A stretch of DNA of 64,000 nucleotides from Taudactylus pleione (Eukaryota; Chordata; Amphibia; Anura; Myobatrachidae): the NCBI GenBank assembly GCA_031769625.1, contig JAUIMM010000570.1:1238501-1302500 (forward strand). The letters run 5' to 3'. Numbering within the stretch: the first letter of the stretch is position 1; the number at the start of each line of letters is the position of its first letter. Below, piece after piece: positions 23,339 to 35,455 of the stretch. The translations under genes were made by a program, and so were the position numbers. A model generated the notes under the pieces. That model worked only from the letters and a program-made list of their open reading frames with translations, was not told the DNA's origin and ran no database searches.

Positions 23339-26010
23339 ACTCTGGAGCATGACATTGAGTATGATAGGGGAGGGAGTATGACAGGGAGTATGATAGGGGA
23401 GAGAGTATGACAGGGAGTATGATAGGGGAGGGAGTAGGACAGAGAGTATGATAGGGGAGGGAGCATGACAGGGAGTATGATAGGGGAGGGAGTATGACAG
23501 GGAGTATGATAGGGGATGGAGTATGACAGGGAGTATGATAGGGGAGGGAGCATGACAGGGAGTATGATAGGGGAGGGAGTAGGACAGAGAGTATGATAGG
23601 GGAGGGAGTATGACAGGGAGTATGATAGGGGAGGGAGCATGACAGGGAGTATGATAGGGCAGGGAGTATGACAGGGCGTGTGATAGGAGAGGGAGCATGA
23701 CAGGGAGTATGATAGGAGAGGGAGTATGACAGGGGAGGGAGTATGACAGGGAGTATGATAGGGGAGGGAGTATGACAGGGGAGAGAGTATGATAGGGGAG
23801 GGTGTATGACAGGGGAGGGAGTATGACAGGGAGTATGATAGGGGAGGGAGTATGACAGGAGAGGGAGTATGACAGGGAGTATGATAGGGGAGGGAGTATG
23901 ACAGGGAGTATGATAGGGGAGGGAGTATGACAGGGAGTATGATAGGATAGGGAGTATGACAGGGGATAGAGTATGACAGGGAGTATGATAGAGGAGAGAG
24001 TATGACAGGGAGTATGATAGGGGAGGGAGCATGACAGGGAGTATGATAGGGGAGGGAGCATGACCGGGAGTATGATAGGGGAGGGAGCATGACAAGGAGT
24101 ATGATAGGGGTGGGAGTATGACAGGTGAGAGAGTATGACAGGGAGTATGACAGGGGAGAGAGTATGACAGGGAGTAAGACAGGGGAGAGAGTATGACAGG
24201 GAGTATGATAGGGGAGGGAGTATGACAGGGGAGTGAGTATGTCAGGGGGTATGATAGGGGAGGGAGTATGACAGGGGAGGGAGTATGATAGGAGAGGGAG
24301 TATGACAGGGGAGGGAGTATGACAGGGAGTATGATAGGGGAGGGAGTATGACAGGGGAGAGAGTATGACGGAGTATGACAGGGGAGAGAGTATGACAGGG
24401 GAGGGAGTATGACAGGGAGTATGATAGGGGAGGGAGTATGACAGGGAGTATGATAGGGGAGGGAGTATGACAGGGGAGGGAGTATGACAGGGAGTATGAC
24501 AGGGGAGGGAGTATGACAGGGAGTATGATAGGGGAGGGAGTATGACAGGGGAGGGAGTATGACAGGGAGTATGATAGGGGAGGGAGTATGACAGGGGAGG
24601 GAGTATGACAGGCAGTATGATAGGGAGGGAGTATGACAGGGGAGAGAGTATGACAGGGAGTATGATAGAGGAGAGAGTATGACAGGGAGTATGATAGGGG
24701 AGGGAGCATGACAGGGAGTATGATAGGGGAGGGAGTATGACAGGGAGTATGATAGGGGAGGGAGCATGACAGGGAATATGATAGGGGAGGGAGTATGACA
24801 GGGAGTATGATAGGGGAGGGAGCATGACAGGGAGTATGATAGGGGAGGAAGCATGACAGGGAGTATGATAGGGGAGGGAGTATGACAGGGAGTATGATAG
24901 GAGAGGGAGCATGACAGGGAGTATGATAGGAGAGGGAGTATGATAGGGGAGGGAGTATGACAGGGAGTATGATAGGAGAGGGAGTATGACAGGGGAGGGA
25001 GTATGACAGGGAGTATGATAGGGGAGGGAGTATGACAGGGGAGAGAGTATGACGGAGTATGACAGGGGAGAGAGTATGACAGGGGAGGGAGTATGACAGG
25101 GAGTATGATAGGGGAGGGAGTATGACAGGGAGTATGATAGGGGAGGGAGTATGACAGGGGAGGGAGTATGACAGGGAGTATGACAGGGGAGGGAGTATGA
25201 CAGGGAGTATGATAGGGGAGGGAGTATGACAGGGGAGGGAGTATGACAGGGAGTATGATAGGGGAGGGAGTATGACAGGGGAGGGAGTATGACAGGCAGT
25301 ATGATAGGGAGGGAGTATGACAGGGGAGAGAGTATGACAGGGAGTATGATAGAGGAGAGAGTATGACAGGGAGTATGATAGGGGAGGGAGCATGACAGGG
25401 AGTATGATAGGGGAGGGAGTATGATAGGGGAGGGAGCATGACAGGGAATATGATAGGGGAGGGAGTATGACAGGGAGTATGATAGGGGAGGGAGCATGAC
25501 AGGGAGTATGATAGGGGAGGAAGCATGACAGGGAGTATGATAGGGGAGGGAGTATGACAGGGAGTATGATAGGAGAGGGAGCATGACAGGGAGTATGATA
25601 GGAGAGGGAGTATGATAGGGGAGGGAGTATGACAGGGAGTATGATAGGGGAGGGAGTATGACAGGAGAGGGAGTATGATAGGGGAGGGAGTATGATAGGG
25701 AGTATGATAGGGGAGGGAGTATGACAGGGAGTATGATAGGATAGGGAGTATGACGGGATAGAGTATGACAGGCAGTATGATAGAGGAGAGAGTATGACAG
25801 GGAGTATGATAGGGGAGGGAGTATGACAGGGAGTATGATAGGGGAGGGAGCATGACAGGGAGTATGATAGGAGAGGGAGTATGATAGGGGAGGGAGTATG
25901 ACAGGGAGTATGATAGGGGAGGGAGCATGACAGGGAGTATGATAGGGGAGGGAGTTTGACAGGGAGTATGATAGGGGAGGGAGCATGACAGGGAGTATGA
26001 TAGGGGAGGG
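23339..26010. repeat. 2.67-kb satellite of GGGAGTATGACA / GGGAGTATGATAGGGGA units
   Basis: Almost the whole span is made of two alternating short units of 12 and about 17-18 bp, giving a dimer of about 30 bp, with variants (GGGAGCATGACA, AGAGAGTATGACA). A block from about 24240 to 24940 is repeated at about 24925-25620 with an offset of about 684 bp. The minus strand is open for hundreds of codons in all three frames (SYSLPYHTPCHTPSPIILP-type repeats), which is a consequence of the repeat and not evidence for a protein. Confidence 0.95.
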
Positions 26011-27014
26011 AGTATGTGCTATACACCACAGACTGATTAGGACAAGTAAGGAAGATTGTATTGAAATAGCCTATTGGGATGGTGGTCACAATAGGTTGCA
26101 CAGCGGATGTGAAAGTGTTAGGCCACACAGAGAGTCCTTAACCAGTTGCTGGGTTTATTTGTAAACAGCAGTAACAGGATAGGCAGGAACAGAATGGTAA
26201 GGCAGGGGTTAACTGCAGTATTCAGAGGTAATGCAGTAGTGATATCAAGCAGTATTAAATGCAGTTACCAGCAGAGGTGTCACTGAGTCTGGTGACACCC
26301 GGTGCTCACTAAGACGGGTCGTAGCCTAACATTCAGGGGGTGTAGGCTCACAGGAAATCCTGATCACATCATTCAGGGGCATGCCCAGCATCCCCGGAGG
26401 TGCTGGGCTGCCCCCGGAGATTAGTGCCTGCACTGTCCGCTCCTCCTCTGTGAAAGGAGCTGTGTGCAGGGAGTACCCCACACCCCTGGTTATTGGGTGT
26501 CTCACCTCAGGACTGTGCATCCGCACTTCTGTATCATTACTGTATCATCACTGTATCATGAGTACAGCACTGTATCATTCAACAGTGAAGATGGCTGCAA
26601 CTGCACATGCTCAGTACAGTTTCAGGTCGGAAGTCGTACCTCCCCCCTGTAGACCCTGGGTTCTATTTCCCAGGGTGTATGCTGAAGAAGGAGAAAGGAG
26701 ACAGCACAGAAGCACACTCCTCTCCAACAGCTTGCAGGGGGAGTGAAAGCTCCCCCTGCTGAAAAACTGTTAAATTCCAGCTTTAAATTCCAGCTCATGG
26801 GTGGGTTAATAATGGTATGGTCGGGGCTAGCTATAGCTCTAGGTCAGGCATAGAGAGAGACAGGCAGCCCTGATGCAGAGGAGCAGCCATTCGCCAGAAT
26901 AGGGCCAGTTTCAGGGGTCGGAACACCCTGTGCCGGCTCAGTTAATAGCGCCCAATACAAGCGCGCAGCTTCTCGGGAACGGGGCCTAATTACCCTAGGG
27001 CACACCCCTAAGTG
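26011..27014. other. Unassigned sequence with scattered repeat phrases
   Basis: No gene was recognised. A small hairpin GCCCAGCATCCCCGGAGGTG...GGGC near 26390 resembles motifs of the CATACCTCCC MITE family. Confidence 0.4.
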
Positions 27015-27330
27015 ACGTCATTTGGAGGCGTGCCTGCATGGCACACCTCCAAATAACATCAGGCTGGGGGTAAGCCCAGCACTCCGTCACTAGCTGGGCT
27101 TCCCCCAGCCCTCTCCCGGCACTGAATGGATTCTGCGTGTATGCGCGCAGCATCCATTCAGCTACTCCGGGTTCCGGTACCACCGCACAGCTGCGGCAGT
27201 GGGGGTCCCCAACCTCCCAATTTGACCACATGCGGGTCACTTCGGCCCACGGGTGGAACAGCGGGACAGTACTGTCCTGCTGAAATCGGGATGTTGGGGA
27301 GGGGTGTGCCCTCTATGGGGTGGCACCCCT
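27015..27330. mobile_element. Run of consecutive hairpins, probable MITE fragment
   Basis: Head-to-tail palindromes are seen at about 27020-27052 (TTTGGAGGCGTGCC with its complement), 27063-27110 (GGCTGGGGGTAAGCCCAG... GCTTCCCCCAGCC) and 27125-27160 (GAATGGATTCTGCG...CGCAGCATCCATTC). The right part has GACAGTACTGTCCTGC and GGGATGTTGGGGAGG, similar to the CATACCTCCC family. Ends are not defined. Confidence 0.5.
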
Positions 27331-28749
27331 GTTCGACCGCACTGGACGAACATCCCAAGAGCCGGCCCTGCACCAGAGGCACTCAACCAAGTAAATAAAG
27401 GGTTTTTTTTAGCAGAGACAATTTTTAGCCACAAGGTAGACTTGTGTGCTGTCAATGTCATTAAAGCCTAGAAGATCTCTAGACAGAGGAACAGTAAAAT
27501 TATTATTTTTAGTTTTCCCCAATGTCTGAAATAATTTAACTGGCCATAGCAGACAGCTGATGGATCTTACAATCCTGCAGTATCTTCAATTGCAGTATAT
27601 TTCTCACCTGCCTCCGAGAATGTAATTTAGATTTAACTCTACTCTGCTAAATGTGTCCCAGTGAATTTAAATCAGAATCCAAAAAAACAAACCATGGCTG
27701 GCTGTGAGACCAGTTGGTAATTATCCACGAGCTCTCTGTTTGTATTATATGCCTTAGGGAAATAGTGGTACCCTTAAATTAAGCACATGTACAGAGTCAA
27801 GGAAACTGCTCTTCCACTAGATTTTATTTTATCTTTTAAACTGTTTTTATTGAGGCACAACCGGCAAATAGCAGTGAGAGTAGCAATGGCAAAGAGCAGA
27901 ATATCATAATAATTGGAGATGAGCTGTTTGGTTTTGCTGAAAACCAAGTACACCCGAGCTTCCGAGTCGAACCGAGGCCTGGCTTGGATCACTTTGTGGC
28001 ATACTTTCCGACATTCTGGCAGCCCCCTCCAGGTCGGTGCAGCGGGAGGTGTGGGGGAGGCTGAAGTGGGCGGTGTGGGGATGTGCTGGCATGATTACAT
28101 CATTGCGGACCCTCCCCTGCTTTGAAATGCAGATATTACTGGCATTATAAAGCAGGGGGCATGGCTACGATGACGCCCACTTCTGCGAGGGTGCGAGGGG
28201 GGCCGGCGGCCATTCCGGGAGACTTGCCTACTCTTGCCGAGGGCCAGGAGTGGCACACAATTTTCAGGAGGCTCCCAGCTTCCCGGGAGAGTAGGTAAAC
28301 ATGCTTTGGGGTTCCGAGAAGGCTCCCGATTTTTTGGGTAACCTCCCACAGTAGGAACTTCTCTCACATTCCTGCCCACTTCCTAGTGAAGTGGGCAGAA
28401 TGGGGAAAATTTTCACGGAGATCGGGGGTCACTGAGTAGGGGGTGGGGCTTAATGATGTAATTTGACCCCACCCCTATTTATATATGCTCTATTCGCTGC
28501 AATTTCTGGTGCGGTTCGGGGCTCGGTGACACAAGATGTCATGCCCCACACCCCATCGTTGTCCACCTGCTTCTCCTCCCTGGGCCTCTCCCGGGGAGGA
28601 AAGAAGAAAAGTAGGCAAGTATGACTAAAATTGATTTTGGGCCCAGTGGAATGGACACTTATTCTACCGTCCTTGCCTCTTCTGTCCAAATATTATACAG
28701 CCCCTAATATCTGACTTCCCAAATTTTATAGTGAATCCTGCAAATGATG
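27331..28749. other. Unassigned sequence
   Basis: No gene was recognised. The span 28000-28440 has GC-rich phrases (ACATTCTGGCAGCCCCCTCC, CTTCCCGGGAGAGTAGGTAA) that recur loosely near 54.8 kb and suggest another dispersed repeat. Confidence 0.35.
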
Positions 28750-29345
28750 CAAATGGTCGGTAGGGCTGTTCTGGATTTAGAGGTAAACAAGAGGAGGTCA
28801 ACAGAGAAGGCAGTGACTTTACCCACTCTATCCCCTATTGTGATACCACAATAGTCTTATAGACAGAGTGAGAAGGCGTCTTAGCAAGGGGTCTCTGATC
28901 AACTCCAACAAAAGGGGACATCCTTGGAGGTTGAGCCCGTAGAGAGAATATGGTTGTAAATGTGAGTATGAGAGCCAGTTCCTCAGATCGAATTTTGTAG
29001 TACTTTGCCCCAACCACATTAGGGTCTGGCGATTTCCCATTGGCTAAAGTTTCAGTGGTGTTTCTGAATTCTTGTTCAGTGATAGGGTCCCTTTAAACTT
29101 GACCTCTCCTCAGGCATAAGTTTCATAAGTCAAGTCTTGTAAGAATCTAATCTTTCCTGTTCTGCAGTGTATTGATAGTGGTGTCTGAAGTCATCACAGA
29201 ATGGAGTGGGGTTAGGCAGTGGAACATTCTCTTTATTGATTGAAGTAATCCAGGACTTGCTGTGGGTCTCCCTGGATAGGCTCCTGAGGTGGGGCTGCAG
29301 TGCGGTCCAAAATTCAAATAGGGGAGCCACACAAACTCTCAAATG
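28750..29345 (-). pseudogene. Degraded LINE ORF2 fragment (reverse transcriptase N-terminal region)
   Basis: Read on the minus strand from about 29345, short open frames contain DPITEQEFRNTTETLANGKS followed by PDPNVVGAKYYKI. This matches the L1/Tx1-type pattern in which an acidic ITxxE helix precedes GKxPGPDG and a xFYK motif at the start of the reverse transcriptase domain. The upstream part (PHLRSLSRETHSKSW, FCDDFRHHYQ) fits the linker between endonuclease and RT. It has frameshifts and stops and no complete domain. The clade assignment is tentative. Confidence 0.55.
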
Positions 29346-29369
29346 CTGACAAATATCACTGGCAGGTAT

Positions 29370-29695
29370 GGTGCCTACACATACCTATTTTTTACACGAT
29401 CTGGCTGATTCCGACGAATTGGAACTACAGATTGTGTATAAAATGCCAAAACGCAAGTTCCCACTCACAACCACGATGCAATGCGCGTCCATCGCATCGT
29501 CAGATCTGTCGTGCTGTAGGGCAGATCTGACAATCTAGGAGGCGATGCACTGTAAAAAGTCTGGATGCAGGAGAGATCATATGCAGATTGGATACCAAAT
29601 CGTGTGCAGATCGTGTGCAGAGCTGCCGGGGAGAGTTTCAAGGGAAATCGTACACATCGGCTGATCGTGAGCACAACGCTATGTGTGTAGGCACC
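29370..29695. mobile_element. MITE with GGTGCCTACACATA ends
   Basis: The left end GGTGCCTACACATA mirrors the right end TATGTGTGTAGGCACC across 326 bp. The interior has several CGATCTG/CAGATCG-type inverted motifs. No coding potential. The superfamily is unknown. Confidence 0.75.
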
Positions 29696-31811
29696 TTTAG
29701 TGTGGCTGGGTAGAGGAGGTTAGAGGGACTTTAATTAAATAAAATCTAAATCTCAGGAGACTGATATAAAGTCTGCCCAGTGAAGTTAGTGAGTTCCTGT
29801 GGAGGGGCACAAAGGGCTAATTGGCATAATTACTACAATCCGCAAATAATATGCGGTTATGATTCCATCATTTCGATTAAACTCGCATTGTGATATTTGA
29901 AAATATTGCAAGAATGTATTAAAATTTACCATTTATATATCACATGACAGTACTTGCGAGAAATCTCTGTCACAGTGATGTGTCTGCATCAGGCTTTTGG
30001 AAAGGTGAAAGGCAGTTCCCAGCAAGGCCAGGGCATATTGTGGAGATGTGCATACAGCTTGTGTCAGATAGGATACTGGTTACATGCATGAAAAAAAATA
30101 GATGTTTGTAATAGAAAATAAATAAAAAACGGATGACCTGCACCCAGGGACCGGTGATCTGTGAGCTCTTCCTGTGATCCGGTCAGCTGATCTGTGCGGT
30201 CAGCTGAGGTGCTGGTCTGGATTTTCACTGCAACTCGGCTGACCGCACAGGATTAGACCATGGCACAGTTTCAAATGAGGGGCCTATAAATATACCTGCC
30301 TCATAATTTATGTAAGATTAGGAGCAGGTGCGTAAAACGGTCTATTAAGCTGCTACACTGAGTGGGAACTGCAACCCACTAAAAACAAACAACAAATGTA
30401 AAAAAGAAAAGGTAGCACTGATAGACAAATAAAAACAATTTATTATAACACAGTGTGCAATAGGACAATTGGATAATCAATATATCAATAATACCTTACC
30501 TGAAATTACAGTCACCTACAGCAATCAAGAGGAAAATGTAACAACACAAGAAACTATTACACATTATTTTAAATGTACCTTTTCAGAACTTAAACACACA
30601 TGCTGCTACAGTATGATGCACCCACAATGCAGTATTGTGGGGTAGTTTTATGGGCAAAAATTGCAAATTTTTTTATATCACCCACATGTAAAGTCACATT
30701 GATCCGTAAGCTTATACATATAGTTAATATTTGCATGCACACAATGCAATATAGAAAATGACTCTTGGATCATACTTCCTTCAGATTTTCAGATATCTCA
30801 TTCCTAAACCTTATTCCCAAGCCATGTGCCACTCCCAATCTCCCACCCCTCACTACAGATAATGCAGATGTCTTAGTTACCCTTTGGGCCAGGTATAATT
30901 AATCATCCGAAAACTGAAAAGACGCCTGAACCTGACAGCTTTATTATACAATATTATAAAACCTTTAATGAGTCGCTTATGGACAAGCTCCCATTACTGT
31001 TTTTAATAATAAAACTGTTTCTTCCTCTTTTATGCTGAGAGAACCTGAGGCCAGAATAATTACAACCATAAACAAGACAAGGACACTGATTTATGTTGTA
31101 AATAAAGGCTGATAGTACTTCTCTATACTAATTGACAAAATGTTTACTATCCTATTAGCTTCATGTACTGTATTTCTTTCCAAAAATGTCAAACCGAGTC
31201 ATGGTAGAGAGTATTAGACAACACAAGAATATTCAAAATAATACAATATGTACAAAACATCAGTTATACTATTATTGTTTGATGCTGAAAAAAATATTCA
31301 AATGTATTAGCTTATTGTATAAGTAATTTTCTAACCATTAATCTAAGTTTAATATTCACTCTCTGTTCAATTTTATCATTATACTCGGCGACACCTGGTC
31401 ACGCATGACATGTGGATATGACAGGGATTTATTGAAATAATCCACCTAGGCTGTTTAAAATGACTAAAATCCACCCAAAATATATTTCACAGTCACTATT
31501 AATAATCCACTTCTGCCACCAATAACATCTGGCTTAAGAGCTGACATTCTTTAGAAACTCTTGAGTTACTCCCTGACTTTTCACAAAAATACAATCATAA
31601 CCTACTTTAAACAGAGAAACTGTAAACCAATCATCTGTACTTACTCATGTAGCTTATGTAAAACCAGCCCTATTTTATATGTGGATTCTTTAGGAAACCG
31701 AAAGACAGAATGCTATTAAATGGTGATTAATGTGGAAAAAAAATAACAAATAAATCACAATGCTTACTGAATAAAAAGTATAACAAAAAAATACACAAAT
31801 ACAATTGCTCA
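29696..31811. other. Unassigned AT-rich sequence
   Basis: About 2.1 kb in which I see no gene and no clear repeat boundary. The segment at 30193-30252 contains an inverted TGTGCGGTCAGCTG / CGGCTGACCGCACA pair. This may be ordinary intergenic or intronic DNA. Confidence 0.4.
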
Positions 31812-32330
31812 CTCCCACTCTATGGAATGCCTTACCATGCACAATAAGACTTACATCTAGTCTCCAATCCTTCAAGCATTCCCTGAAAACTCACCTCTTC
31901 AGGCAAGCTTATCAGATTCCAGAATCGCCCACATAACCTTCATAGCTTCCATGTTTAATTACATCCCCTTTCACAGTCCACACATAACCTCACACATTGT
32001 CTATCTTTCACATCATCCTGACATTTGGCCGACATTCCTGTGTGACTGGATCATGCAGCCCACCAAGAAACTCTGCAGTCTGGCTGGACCAAATTGCAAT
32101 ATATAGCACCTATCCTTGTGTACCAATGCCTATTTCCCTATAGATTGTAAGCTTGCAAGCAGGGCCTTCCTACCTCTATATCTGTCTGTTATTACCCAGT
32201 TTTGTTCTATTAATGTTTCCAATTGTAAAGCGCAACGGAATATGCTGCACTATATAGGAAACTGTTAATAAATAAATAATAATAAATAAAGTTATAAAAA
32301 AATATTTTTAAGACTCAACTAAAACCAGCC
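31812..32330 (+). pseudogene. 5'-truncated LINE: C-terminal ORF2 remnant and 3' tail
   Basis: The frame at about 31815-31931 encodes LWNALPCTIRLTSSLQSFKH and SLKTHLFRQAY, the sequence pattern found at the C-terminus of L2/CR1/Rex-type LINE polyproteins. It ends at a stop and is followed by about 390 bp of 3' region containing TAGATTGTAAGCTTGCAAGC and GTAAAGCGCAACGGAATATG, and then an (AATA)n tail at about 32265-32295. This is the usual structure of a 5'-truncated insertion. The clade is tentative. Confidence 0.7.
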
Positions 32331-32713
32331 TCATATCATACAGATGTATCATCCAAGAAAATGTGATCATACACTCCACATGACTTGATCCAGGGAACTG
32401 TAAACCTGTGTTGCTGCCGGTTACGCACATCAGTTGCTGTTGGTTCCGATCTTTGACAGGCTTCAGCAACCTGAATTCTACTTGGTCTCCGCCGACTTCC
32501 TGTCCACAGCCAAATCCCCGGCAGGCTGTGGGTATATACAGTATAAAGCAATAAGTCAGTAATACCTGTGTGTGATTATTTATGATCTAACCATTGATTG
32601 AGCTGCTTCTGTTCCTGAACGCTTACTGGATTTTCTGAACGTCTACTTTGTTTGTTTGGTGATCTGATACTCCTAATGTTTCTGGCTACGGATCTACTTA
32701 ATCCTCTGGTTAC
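32331..32713. other. Unassigned sequence
   Basis: No gene or repeat was recognised. Confidence 0.4.
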
Positions 32714-33108
32714 CCATACCTTCCAACATTTCTAGAAGCAAAAGAGGGACAGGGCGTGCGCTGAAGGCACGCATGGCCGAAAAGGGGTGGCTTCCGCTAA
32801 AATGGGCGGTCAACTGAAAACGGGACGGAGCCTTGCTGCTTCCCCCATTTTTGTCACTTTGGGGGCGTGCCCAGCACTCTATGAGATGCTGGGCAGCCCC
32901 CAAGCTCTCCCTACACGAGTGCACAGATGCCGTGTGCATGTGCACGGCATCTGTTCTCCTCCTGCACACTCGCTGCTCTGCTATGCAGAGCAGCGGTTTG
33001 TGCTCCACCCAACTTCTCCCCCACCACGGGACACTGCGGCCCGCGGGCGGGACAGTCCCAGAAAAACGGGACTGTCCCGCTGGAAGCGGGACAGTTGGGA
33101 GGCATGGG
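32714..33108. mobile_element. MITE with CATACCTYCCAAC ends, copy 3
   Basis: It starts CCATACCTTCCAACATTT and ends ACAGTTGGGAGGCATGG. The interior has the GCCGTGTGCATGTGCACGGC palindrome, GGGGGCGTGCCCAGCACTC and a CGGGACAGTCCCAG hairpin, as in copies 1 and 2. Confidence 0.8.
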
Positions 33109-33754
33109 TTACCTGTTTACATTTTTGCTTGTCCACTTGTCTACCGAGCCTCGGACTTGGATTTTGCCTCTGTGTATACTGATAGCTACCAGCCATTAAG
33201 ACCTGCAGTTGCCTGTGACGTAGGTTATTTGCTCAACATTATATTATGTGTTGTCACAATGTTTTAAAGTATAAAAACTCTTTATCTAGTTGCAGGAACT
33301 ACATAGATTGCGCAGTTCACATTAATGGGCCCACCTAAAATTTTTTTGTCCTGGGGCATTGGGAAGACAGTAATGCCATTGGGGAGACGGAGAGTGCAGA
33401 GGGAGAAAAGTTAGTTAGTGGCGACATCTGCATTTGTACAATTAATATCTTAGGTTATTTTTCTACACACTCCTCAGCTGTATACGTTTGTTCTTTGCAT
33501 GAAAAGTAATCCATGGAACAATGAAATCACCATACCGATGTATCCTTATACGCTTATTGTCTACACGCCATATGGCGTAGAGACACCTGGCGCGACTGAG
33601 ATGCTCCTAGAGGGGTAGCGTACCATCTTTTGAGTATTATTATCATCAAAGAGGTAGCAAAACCCAATTCAAAGTGTACTAGAGATGCTTGGCTCTGACT
33701 TCAATCATACAGGAATTTGTTTTAAAACACTTACAAAGTGGCTGATGAAGCACA
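33109..33754. other. Unassigned sequence
   Basis: No gene or repeat boundary was recognised. Confidence 0.4.
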
Positions 33755-34287
33755 ACTCAACTCATTCAGAGGTGGTCGGAGGATGCAAGCGGTCGCTCAG
33801 AAACTGGGCGGCCGCTTGCATCCTGACCGGCCACCTCTGTTTCAGTCGTTAGGCTGTGGGTTTACACCCACAGCTCTAACGACCGCTTGGGTGATGGTCG
33901 CGATGATCTCTGACCATCGGGGCTTACGACGAGACCCTAGGGTAGGGTCACACTTGTCGTAAGCCCCGGAGAGCTTCTGGCTCTGTCAGAGCCGGAAGCT
34001 CTCCACTGACATCACTAGTGATGTCAGTGGGGCCTCCCCCAAACGGTGGGAACGCTTCCGTTTGGGCTGCCACCCCCCCGGCCCGCCTTCCAAACGGTGC
34101 GAGCTGTCAATCAACATTGACAGCTCACCCCCTTTGGAAAGAGACCCGCTACGACCGGCGCTGTCGGTCGTAGCGGGTCTCACACATGCGTGCGAAGGAG
34201 CCGGCTCCCTCGTGCGCATGCGCACTGGACAAACATCGAGGCGGCTGTGCGGTCGTAGACCGTACAGCCGCCTCTGAATGAAGGCCT
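33755..34287. mobile_element. Hairpin-chain MITE, copy B
   Basis: The ends TCATTCAGAGGTGG and CCGCCTCTGAATGA are inverted repeats related to the GGGCCTGATTCAGA family. The interior carries the same ordered set of hairpins as 55522-56073 (for example GGATGCAAGCGG...CCGCTTGCATCC, TGTGGGTTTACACCCACA, AGAGCTTCTGGCTCT...GGAAGCTCT, CTGACATCACTAGTGATGTC, CCCGCTACGACC...GGTCGTAGCGGG). Long open frames in it are by-products. Confidence 0.8.
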
Positions 34288-34405
34288 TTGTGCACAGATT
34301 CAGGCTCACTCGCACACAGATATACAAATGTCGCGCACCAAACTGATCAGTGCAAGCCAGCAATGCAGTTTTGTAGCTCCCAGTTGTTTTATTTATGCTA
34401 GTAAG

Positions 34406-34497
34406 AAGCACATTTTGAGCGAGAAAGGCACTCGTTGCGCCAAGTCGTCCGGGACCTGGCGGCGCAGACCGAAGCCGCAATGTACGAGGACACATCG
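34406..34497 (+). other. Candidate protein-coding exon of unknown gene
   Basis: A 92-bp stretch between a plausible acceptor (pyrimidine-rich TTGTTTTATTTATGC, then AG at 34404-34405) and a donor GTATGT at 34498. In the frame that stays open it encodes AHFERERHSLRQVVRDLAAQ then TEAAMYEDTS, which looks like an amphipathic helix, with CpG-rich codon-like composition inside AT-rich flanks. I do not recognise the protein. It could equally be the edge of a transposon gene or chance. Confidence 0.3.
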
Positions 34498-34539
34498 GTA
34501 TGTGGCTACTGCGACATACAGATGCTTTCGATAACATAG

Positions 34540-34997
34540 TTAAATATGTCTTGTTTGTTTTATAAAAAAAAGTATAAAAATCTGGCTTGTCACCTTGTCA
34601 CTGTTTTCCTTGAACTGTTAGTCATAGCTATAACGCAGGCACTCGGCGGCCACACAACTGTGTAATTACTGCGGCAAATAATGCGCTAATGGTTATAATG
34701 CATCCTCGGGATCAAGAGAAAAGATTCTTTGAAGACAAAAGGTTATTATTCTGACGGAGTCGCTGCAGGAGTGAGCTTGTATACACACAGCCCCTCCCCG
34801 GGAATATTCTGTGCATGGGGCATGTCAGATTTGAGGAGTAAATTATATGTTACAAAGGATTCAACTGCCTGCAGTTACCTGGAATAAAAAATAGTCAATT
34901 ACTGAAAGATAAAAACAAACATTCTACGGTTTATTGTTACTAAAATTTTAGATGCATTTGTATCATTTGTGATTCTGATATTTTATACTCCAACCAA
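34540..34997. other. Unassigned AT-rich sequence
   Basis: No gene or repeat was recognised. Confidence 0.4.
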
Positions 34998-35455
34998 GGA
35001 GCATATTCAATTCTGAGTGAAAAGTCCCGTACTTTTCACCAGCATCGCTGGTTTTCAAAGCGAAAAAGTATCGCGCTCTTCCCCGCTTATCCCCGTATTC
35101 AGTTAGAAATCGTCGAAAATGGGACCTGGCAAAACTCTAACATGTGAAAAGTGCTGTCAGTATTGGGGAAATCAGCCTGACACCCCTCAAAAGATTCACT
35201 GACATTGGAGAAAGTACTTTTTTAGGGTGATCTAAAGTATTATTTTTTACTTTTTTGATGCAGTTCACCTTTGGGGGACTGTCCCAAGAGTGCAGGGGTT
35301 TTCCCGAAGTTTGCACCCCAAAATCCAAATTTTGCACTTTTTTTCGACACCTATTCAAAGGCAAAGCTTTTTCCCCAGTTCCATTGCATTGAGTTTATGC
35401 ACCGGCGAAAAGTCTTCAGAATTGAATACGGAGGAAAAATTGAATACGGCCCCAA
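34998..35455. mobile_element. MITE of the ATTCAATT family
   Basis: Starts GGAGCATATTCAATTCTGAG and ends TTGAATACGGCCCC. It has an internal AAAAGTCCCGTACTTTTC hairpin and GGTGCAAATTTTGCACTT-like phrases that parallel the arms of the 6519-7627 element. Confidence 0.65.

Noticed and set aside
23329..25986. Open frames of 885, 864 and 628 codons on the minus strand
   Set aside because: They lie wholly in a short-period satellite, overlap in three frames and have no ordinary protein composition.
33986..34537. 183-codon minus-strand open frame
   Set aside because: It reads through the hairpin-chain MITE, and the GC-rich palindromes keep frames open by chance.
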